A stretch of DNA of 34,575 nt. Origin: an uncultured Gemmatimonadota bacterium (lineage in GTDB: Bacteria; Gemmatimonadota; Gemmatimonadetes; Gemmatimonadales; Gemmatimonadaceae). Within the stretch, counting starts at the first letter, position 1. Each line of letters opens with the position of its first letter. The notes beneath the pieces are model-generated. The model was given only the letters and a program-made list of their open reading frames with translations. It was not told the origin of the DNA and ran no database searches. A program made the position numbers and the translations under genes. This document shows positions 30,379 to 34,575 of this stretch, one piece after another. The DNA lies in assembly GCA_937867645.1 (NCBI GenBank), contig CALMKE010000094.1, positions 1 to 34,575 on the forward strand. The letters are read 5' to 3'.

Positions 30379-30414
30379 AATATACTTGACGCTGGGTCCA
30401 AAAGTGTATTTATT
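30379..30414. promoter_or_regulatory. divergent argR and argG promoters
   Basis: For argG (plus): TTGACG (30386-30391) is 17 bp from TTTATT (30409-30414). For argR (minus): a TATATT -10-like hexamer at 30379-30384, with no strong -35. Both are visual matches. Confidence 0.45.
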
Positions 30415-30434
30415 CATTCATTCTGCATAAATAC
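30406..30434. promoter_or_regulatory. candidate ArgR operator upstream of argG
   Basis: GTATTTAT (30406-30413) and ATAAATAC (30427-30434) form a perfect inverted repeat around a 13-bp spacer that contains ATTCATTC and TGCAT. It overlaps the argG -10. The region is AT-rich in a GC-rich window and shares the TGCATAA half-site with the argC palindrome. Confidence 0.55.
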
Positions 30435-30447
30435 GCGGCTTTAGCAG

Positions 30448-30480
30448 TTAGCCAAAAGCCAATAGCCAACAGCCAAGAGC
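30448..30480 (+). repeat. heptad array in the argG leader
   Basis: AGCCAAA, AGCCAAT, AGCCAAC and AGCCAAG run in register, then GAGCTTCCAGCC and the argG ATG. Apart from a few substitutions this is the same leader as that of argR. Confidence 0.85.
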
Positions 30481-30488
30481 TTCCAGCC

Positions 30489-31721
30489 ATGTCCACCATC
30501 GTCCTCGCCTATTCGGGCGGCCTCGACACCTCGATCATCGTTCCGTGGCTCAAGGAGCACTACGATGCGCGCGTGATCTGCGTCGCCGCCGACGTCGGGC
30601 AGGGCGACGAGCTCGAGGGCGTGCGCGCCAAGGCCATCGCCTCGGGCGCCGACGAGTGCTTCGTGGAGGACCTGCGCGAGGAGTTCATCACCGATTACAT
30701 CTGGCCGACGCTGCGCGCGGGCGCGACGTACGGCCGGAAGTACCTGCTCGGCACCTCCATGGCGCGTCCGCTGATCGCGAAGAAGCAGGTCGAGATCGCC
30801 CGCCAGGTCGGCGCGACCGCGCTGGCCCACGGTTGCACCGGCAAGGGCAACGATCAGGTCCGCTTCGAGCTCACCTATGCCGCGTTCGCCCCTGATCTTC
30901 CGGTCATTGCCCCCTGGCGCTGCTGGGACATCCGCAGCCGCGAGGACGCGATAGTGTACGCGCAGGCGCACAACGTCCCGATCACGGCGACCAGGGAGAA
31001 GATCTACTCCCGCGACCGCAACATCTGGCACATCTCGCACGAAGGCGGAGTGCTGGAGGATCCCGCGGCTTCCCCGCCGGCTGACCTGTTCATGCTCAGC
31101 GTGTCCCCGGAGGACGCGCCGGACGAGGCCGAGGAGGTCACGATCGGCTTCGACAGGGGCACGCCCGTCTCGGTGAACGGCCGCGCGCTCGGCGCCGTCG
31201 CGCTGCTGTCCACGCTGAACGCGATCGGTGGTCGCCACGGCGTCGGACGGATCGATCTCGTGGAAGACCGGCTCGTCGGAATGAAGTCGCGCGGGGTGTA
31301 CGAGACGCCGGGCGGATCGCTGCTGTACGCCGCGCACAGCGAGCTCGAGCAGCTCGTGCTCGACCGGCGCACGCTCGCCGCGAAGGACCTGATCGGCCAC
31401 AGCTACGGCGAGCTGGTGTACGACGGCCGCTGGTGGAGCACCGAGCGCGACGCGTATGACGCGTTCGTCAACGTGACGCAGGAGCGCGTCACCGGCGAGG
31501 TTACGCTCCGCCTGTTCAAGGGATCGATCATCGTCGCCGGCCGGACGAGCGAGTTCGCGCTGTACGACGAGCAGTTCGTCACGTTCGGCGCGGACGACGT
31601 GTACAACCAGGCTGACGCGGCCGGATTCATCCGGCTGTACGGGCTCTCCACCAAGGTGCAGGCTCTCCGGGACCAGGCGCGCAAGGACGCGGCGCAAGCC
31701 GGCAAGCGGGCCATAGCGTGA
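30489..31721 (+). CDS. argG: argininosuccinate synthase
   Basis: The 410-residue product shows the ATP pyrophosphatase P-loop AYSGGLDTS near residue 8-16, then [19 protein letters not shown] (about 115-133) and [19 protein letters not shown] near the C-terminus, all typical of ArgG. It joins citrulline and aspartate using ATP. Its stop overlaps the argH start as GTGA. The mRNA leader (after about 30421) consists of heptad repeats that match the argR leader. No Shine-Dalgarno sequence is visible. Confidence 0.98.
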   Translation: MSTIVLAYSGGLDTSIIVPWLKEHYDARVICVAADVGQGDELEGVRAKAIASGADECFVEDLREEFITDYIWPTLRAGATYGRKYLLGTSMARPLIAKKQVEIARQVGATALAHGCTGKGNDQVRFELTYAAFAPDLPVIAPWRCWDIRSREDAIVYAQAHNVPITATREKIYSRDRNIWHISHEGGVLEDPAASPPADLFMLSVSPEDAPDEAEEVTIGFDRGTPVSVNGRALGAVALLSTLNAIGGRHGVGRIDLVEDRLVGMKSRGVYETPGGSLLYAAHSELEQLVLDRRTLAAKDLIGHSYGELVYDGRWWSTERDAYDAFVNVTQERVTGEVTLRLFKGSIIVAGRTSEFALYDEQFVTFGADDVYNQADAAGFIRLYGLSTKVQALRDQARKDAAQAGKRAIA

Positions 31722-33154
31722 AGTCGTCGCCGCCGCCGGGGGACGCTTCCCGGGGCGACGGCGCCGGGCAACGCCACAAGCTCTGGGGCGGCCGCTTCAA
31801 GGCGGGCCCGGCCGCCGCGCTCACCGCGGTCAACCGTTCCATAGAAGTGGACTTCCGCCTGTGGCCGTACGACATATGGGGATCCCAGGGGTGGGCCGAG
31901 GCGCTGGCGAGCGCGGGCGTGCTGACCGCGGAAGAGAGCTCGACGATCCGTATCGGGCTGGAAGGCGTCGCCAAGCGGTTCGAAGCCGGCGAGCTGCCGA
32001 TCGATTCGGACGAAGACGTGCACACCATGATCGATCGGCTGCTGCACGAAGAGATCGGCGACGTCGCTTCCAAGCTGCACACGGGGCGAAGCCGGAACGA
32101 TCAGGTCGCCACGGCCACGCGACTGTGGATCATCGGCTCGATCGACTCCATCGAGACCGAGCTCCGCGCGCTGCAAGCCGTCATGCTGCGGCACGCCGAG
32201 TCGCTCACCGACGCGGTGATGCCGGCGTACACTCACCTGCAACGGGCGCAGCCGGTCTCCGCCGCGCACTGGATGCTGTCGCATTTCTGGCCCCTGCAGC
32301 GCGACTACGACCGCATCATGTTCGCGTCCATCGCGGCGTCGTCGCTGCCGCTGGGCTCCGGCGCCATTGCGGGATCAGCCTATCGCGTGCCGCGCGAAGA
32401 GCTGCGCGAGAGACTCGGCTTCCTCCGGTTGTCCGACAACAGCATCGACGCGGTGGGCGACCGCGATTTCATCGCCGACATGTTGTACGCCATCTCCATG
32501 CTTGGCATGCACCTGTCGCGTCTCGCGGAAGACATGATCCTGTTCGGATCTTCCGAGTTCGGCTTCCTTCGCTTCGGTGACGCGTTCACCACGGGCTCGA
32601 GCATGATGCCGCAGAAGCGGAACCCGGACGTGATGGAGATCGCCCGCGGATTCGGAGCGCGGTCGCTGGGCGCATTGACCACGCTGCTCGCGACTCTCAA
32701 GGGATTGCCGAGCGGATACAACAAGGACCTGCAGGACGACAAGCGGATCCTGTTCGACGCCGTGGACGGCGTGTTGCTCGTATTGCCGGCGGTGGCCGGC
32801 GCGCTGGCGGAGTGCGCGTTCCAGGTGGACGTGATGGAGCGCGCGGTGTCGAGCGGGATGATGGCTACCGATCTCGCCGATTATCTAGTAGGCAAGGGCG
32901 TGAGCTTCCGCGACGCGCACGGCGCCGTAGGCAGTCTCGTGCGCGCGGCGGAGGAGGCGGAGTGTGAGCTGGACGAGCTGCCTCCGGAACGATTCAAGGG
33001 CGCGCATGCGATGTTCGGCGCCGACGCGCGGGAGTGGCTGGACGCGCGGGCGTCCATCGCTCGGAGAGATGTTGCCGGCGGGACGGGGCCGAACGCCGTG
33101 CGGAAACAGATCGAGGCCGCGCGCGCGGTGCTGGAAGAAAAGCCCGAGCCGTGA
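31718..33154 (+). CDS. argH: argininosuccinate lyase
   Basis: The 478-residue product has the fumarase/aspartase superfamily signature [12 protein letters not shown] (about 293-304) and the ArgH regions [15 protein letters not shown] (about 20-34), [22 protein letters not shown] and [14 protein letters not shown]. It splits argininosuccinate to arginine and fumarate. The GTG at 31718 overlaps the argG stop. The first 19 residues ([16 protein letters not shown] region) are a non-conserved leader, so a later start cannot be excluded. A heptad palindrome follows the stop after 6 bp. Confidence 0.97.
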   Translation: MKSSPPPGDASRGDGAGQRHKLWGGRFKAGPAAALTAVNRSIEVDFRLWPYDIWGSQGWAEALASAGVLTAEESSTIRIGLEGVAKRFEAGELPIDSDEDVHTMIDRLLHEEIGDVASKLHTGRSRNDQVATATRLWIIGSIDSIETELRALQAVMLRHAESLTDAVMPAYTHLQRAQPVSAAHWMLSHFWPLQRDYDRIMFASIAASSLPLGSGAIAGSAYRVPREELRERLGFLRLSDNSIDAVGDRDFIADMLYAISMLGMHLSRLAEDMILFGSSEFGFLRFGDAFTTGSSMMPQKRNPDVMEIARGFGARSLGALTTLLATLKGLPSGYNKDLQDDKRILFDAVDGVLLVLPAVAGALAECAFQVDVMERAVSSGMMATDLADYLVGKGVSFRDAHGAVGSLVRAAEEAECELDELPPERFKGAHAMFGADAREWLDARASIARRDVAGGTGPNAVRKQIEAARAVLEEKPEP

Positions 33155-33160
33155 CGAAGG

Positions 33161-33307
33161 GGAATCCGGGCTGTCGGCATGAAGCTCTCGGCATTCGGCA
33201 GCCAGACAACTGATCGTAGGACAGATCGGCGAATTTCGCTTTCCTGTCCCCGGTTCAGTTGTCTGACAGCTGACGACTGATGGCCCAATGCCCACAGCCC
33301 GGATTCC
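33161..33307. repeat. heptad palindrome element F
   Basis: This 147-bp palindrome starts GGAATCCGGGCTGT and ends ACAGCCCGGATTCC. The interior reads in 7-bp steps (CTGTCGG, CTCTCGG, CATTCGG; right arm GTCTGAC, AGCTGAC, GACTGAT) and includes AGACAACTGA paired with TCAGTTGTCT. It keeps the GGAATCC ends but has different inner words. It lies between convergent argH and the barrel gene. Confidence 0.9.
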
Positions 33308-33336
33308 AGTGAGCTCCGCTCGTAGGTAGCTCAACG

Positions 33337-33368
33337 CAGAAGCCCCCGCGACATCGCGGGGGCTTCTG
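33337..33368. terminator. terminator between argH and the outer-membrane barrel gene
   Basis: A perfect stem CAGAAGCCCCCGCGA / TCGCGGGGGCTTCTG around CA lies between the convergent stops. TTTC follows on the plus strand. It sits about 20 bp beyond the barrel gene stop. Confidence 0.8.
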
Positions 33369-33387
33369 TTTCAGAGTTGCAGCCCCT

Positions 33388-33912
33388 TTAGAACTCGATC
33401 CCGAACGTGATCGGAACGAACTGCAGCTGCGGATCACCACTGATGGTGTGCAGCCTCGCTTCGACGAACGTGCCGAGTCCCGACAGCTGGAACTTGGCGC
33501 CGACGCCGGCGTTGATGCCGAACTCGGTTCTCGACGTTCCGCCGTCAGGCTTGATGTTGTACGAGCCCACGCCGCCGATAACGTACGGCCGCATGCCCGT
33601 GCCGCCGAACGCGTACGTGATGTTCACGTTACCGCCGGCGATCCTGACGTCTTCATTCGTGAAGACGCCCTCATCCTGGCCCGCGAACTTGTTGTAGAAG
33701 CCTTCGAGCCGGAACCCAACGGCCGATGCCGGCATGTTGATGCCGAGGTGGGCCGCCGCGTTGTAACCGACTTTGTGGGTGTCGCTCAGATCCGAGAGCG
33801 GGATCGAGGCGCCGCCGGACAGGCCGACCGTGAAGGGACGCTGGGCTTCCGCCGTCGAGGCGCTGGCCACGAGGGCCACACCGAGGACGAAAGCCGACAA
33901 GATTCTACGCAT
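33388..33912 (-). CDS. outer-membrane beta-barrel protein
   Basis: The 174-residue product has a cleavable signal peptide (MRRILSAFVLGVALVASASTAEAQ) and alternating strands that end in a terminal phenylalanine (FVPITFGIEF), the usual recognition end of barrel proteins. Glycine-rich strand turns (GLSGGASIPL, YVIGGVGSYNI, GINAGVGAKF) fit an eight-stranded OmpA/OmpW-type barrel. No ligand function can be assigned. A good GAGGAA lies eight bases before the ATG. A strong hairpin follows the stop. Confidence 0.88.
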   Translation of the reverse strand: MRRILSAFVLGVALVASASTAEAQRPFTVGLSGGASIPLSDLSDTHKVGYNAAAHLGINMPASAVGFRLEGFYNKFAGQDEGVFTNEDVRIAGGNVNITYAFGGTGMRPYVIGGVGSYNIKPDGGTSRTEFGINAGVGAKFQLSGLGTFVEARLHTISGDPQLQFVPITFGIEF

Positions 33913-34002
33913 ATTCGAATTCCTCTTTTATCTGGTTCAGCCGCGCCCTGCTTGCGAAGTCCTCTGGCGCGGCGGTAGCAGTGGTACCCCTAAGCTACCC
34001 AA

Positions 34003-34018
34003 AGTTCGCGAGAACTTA
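34003..34018. promoter_or_regulatory. AAGTTC-GCGA-GAACTT inverted repeat
   Basis: A perfect 6-bp inverted repeat with a 4-nt centre lies between the divergent barrel and helix-turn-helix genes. It is about 90 bp upstream of either start. It could be an operator; the function is unknown. Confidence 0.4.
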
Positions 34019-34065
34019 ACGATTGACCCAACCTGCGCTGCGCCTCGTCACTTTTTCTCTTGAAT

Positions 34066-34091
34066 AATATTCCTATGTGAATAGGTTTATT
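34066..34091. promoter_or_regulatory. AT-rich palindromic operator candidate
   Basis: AATATTCCTAT and ATAGGTTTATT flank GTGA, pairing at 9 of 11 positions. It ends six bases before the ATG of the helix-turn-helix gene, in a locally AT-rich patch, so it is a good candidate for autoregulation. Confidence 0.55.
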
Positions 34092-34096
34092 TGCTA

Positions 34097-34495
34097 ATGA
34101 GAGGGTATTCCGTTGCTATTGCTGCACTTGCGCTCGACATCGACCCGAAGTGGGTGGACAATCTACTGTCCCAAAACCGCGTCCATGGCGTCAACCAATC
34201 TCGGCAGGGCGTCCAACGCAGGCTGGCGCCGGGCGCGTTGTATGTCATTGCCACGGTTCACCGGCTGAATCGCACGCTTCAGATCCCGGTTGCCACGGCC
34301 CTCAAGCTCGCGCACGAGCTGTGGCGGGCCCCGGACTCCGGCCTAGCCGGAGACGCGGCCGTCGTGGCGATGGACGGGATCCGACTGGAAGTCCGGCGGG
34401 AAGAGCTTCGGTCGCTGGTTGACGAAGCCGTGGTCGGCGCGCTCGAGATCGCCCCGCGAACAAAAAGGGGGAGGCCCCCTCGCAGACGGACATAA
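34097..34495 (+). CDS. helix-turn-helix protein with AT-hook-like tail, function unknown
   Basis: The product is 132 residues from ATG 34097. The N-terminal part (about 3-45, YSVAIAALALDIDPKWVDNLLSQNRVHGV) looks like an excisionase/MerR-like helix-turn-helix. The middle is helical (VHRLNRTLQIPVATALKLAHELW). The C-terminus ends KRGRPPRRRT, an AT-hook-like RGRP core. A palindrome of 26 bp sits just before the start codon. TTG 34091 in the same frame is less likely because it lies in the palindrome. No ribosome binding site is obvious. I do not recognise a named family. Confidence 0.72.
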   Translation: MRGYSVAIAALALDIDPKWVDNLLSQNRVHGVNQSRQGVQRRLAPGALYVIATVHRLNRTLQIPVATALKLAHELWRAPDSGLAGDAAVVAMDGIRLEVRREELRSLVDEAVVGALEIAPRTKRGRPPRRRT

Positions 34496-34528
34496 AAAGG
34501 CGCCCCCCGCGAGGGGGGCGCCTTCCTT
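34494..34528. terminator. bidirectional intrinsic terminator
   Basis: GGCGCCCCCC (34499-34508) and GGGGGGCGCC (34513-34522) flank GCGA. TTCCTT follows on the plus strand, and TTTTTATG on the minus strand, so it can serve the genes on both sides. Confidence 0.88.
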
Positions 34529-34538
34529 CAGTTGGGCT

Positions 34539-34575
34539 TTAGCTCGCGCCGTTCGCCCGGGTCACGTTCTCTGCC
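34539..34575 (-). CDS. possible 3' end of a minus-strand gene
   Basis: On the minus strand the window opens with a frame reading A-E-N-V-T-R-A-N-G-A-S and a TAA at 34539-34541. The strong terminator 10 bp later has its T-run on this strand, which supports a gene end. Only 11 residues are visible, so no function can be given. Confidence 0.35.
   Translation of the reverse strand, partial: AENVTRANGAS

Noticed and set aside
34539-34575. tRNA or other RNA gene at the right edge
   Set aside because: No cloverleaf or T-loop signature; it reads better as the end of a protein frame.

Overview
The window is about 34.6 kb of GC-rich, densely packed bacterial chromosome. Gene content and style point to an aerobic, diderm, soil-type bacterium, most likely of the phylum Gemmatimonadota. 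Support for this includes several lipoproteins, an outer-membrane beta-barrel protein, lipoprotein M1-like peptidases, a complete Ku/LigD set and many GTG starts with 4-nt overlaps. The phylum is an inference from general resemblance, not from a marker gene. I see no rRNA, tRNA, insertion sequence, prophage or CRISPR array.

Layout. 1-7.6 kb: a truncated DUF4235-like gene and a cardiolipin-synthase-like PLD enzyme (both minus). Then, on plus, a plasmid-type replication-initiator-like protein, a C-terminal processing protease (S41), an SPFH/band-7 membrane protein that appears to start at ATT, a tiny zinc ribbon and an M1-like lipoprotein peptidase. 7.9-13.8 kb: a small CxxC protein, a cold-shock protein with a structured leader, then the double-strand-break repair set Ku, LigD (phosphoesterase-ligase-polymerase) and a second ATP-dependent ligase. 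13.7-19.6 kb (minus): a 98-residue orphan, a GH3 lipoprotein related to NagZ, a cysteine-bearing YggX homologue, a fatty acid desaturase and a second M1-like lipoprotein. 19.6-26.1 kb: an aldo/keto reductase, a lipoprotein, a histone-H1-like basic protein, and a minus-strand run of NTF2-like lipoprotein, PafA-type phosphatase, Smr-like protein, Crp/Fnr regulator and alpha/beta hydrolase. 26.2-33.2 kb: arginine biosynthesis as two divergent units, argR/argC-argB-argD-acetyltransferase (minus) and argG-argH (plus), with operator-like palindromes at both promoters. 33.3-34.6 kb: an outer-membrane barrel gene, a helix-turn-helix protein with an AT-hook-like tail and its own AT-rich palindrome, and the last codons of a possible minus-strand gene.

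The most unusual signal is not a gene. At least nine intergenic sites carry arrays built of degenerate 7-bp words. Most are long palindromes of 95-150 bp, and five of these share the same ends (GGAATCCAAG ... CTTGGATTCC, one with a one-base variant). Each element has its own heptad word, but two words recur at distant loci. One pair of arms supplies near-identical leaders to the divergent argR and argG genes. I regard this as a dispersed heptad-palindrome family worth a genome-wide search.

Coding calls rest on reading frames, motifs and overlaps. Promoters and operators are visual matches and are less certain.
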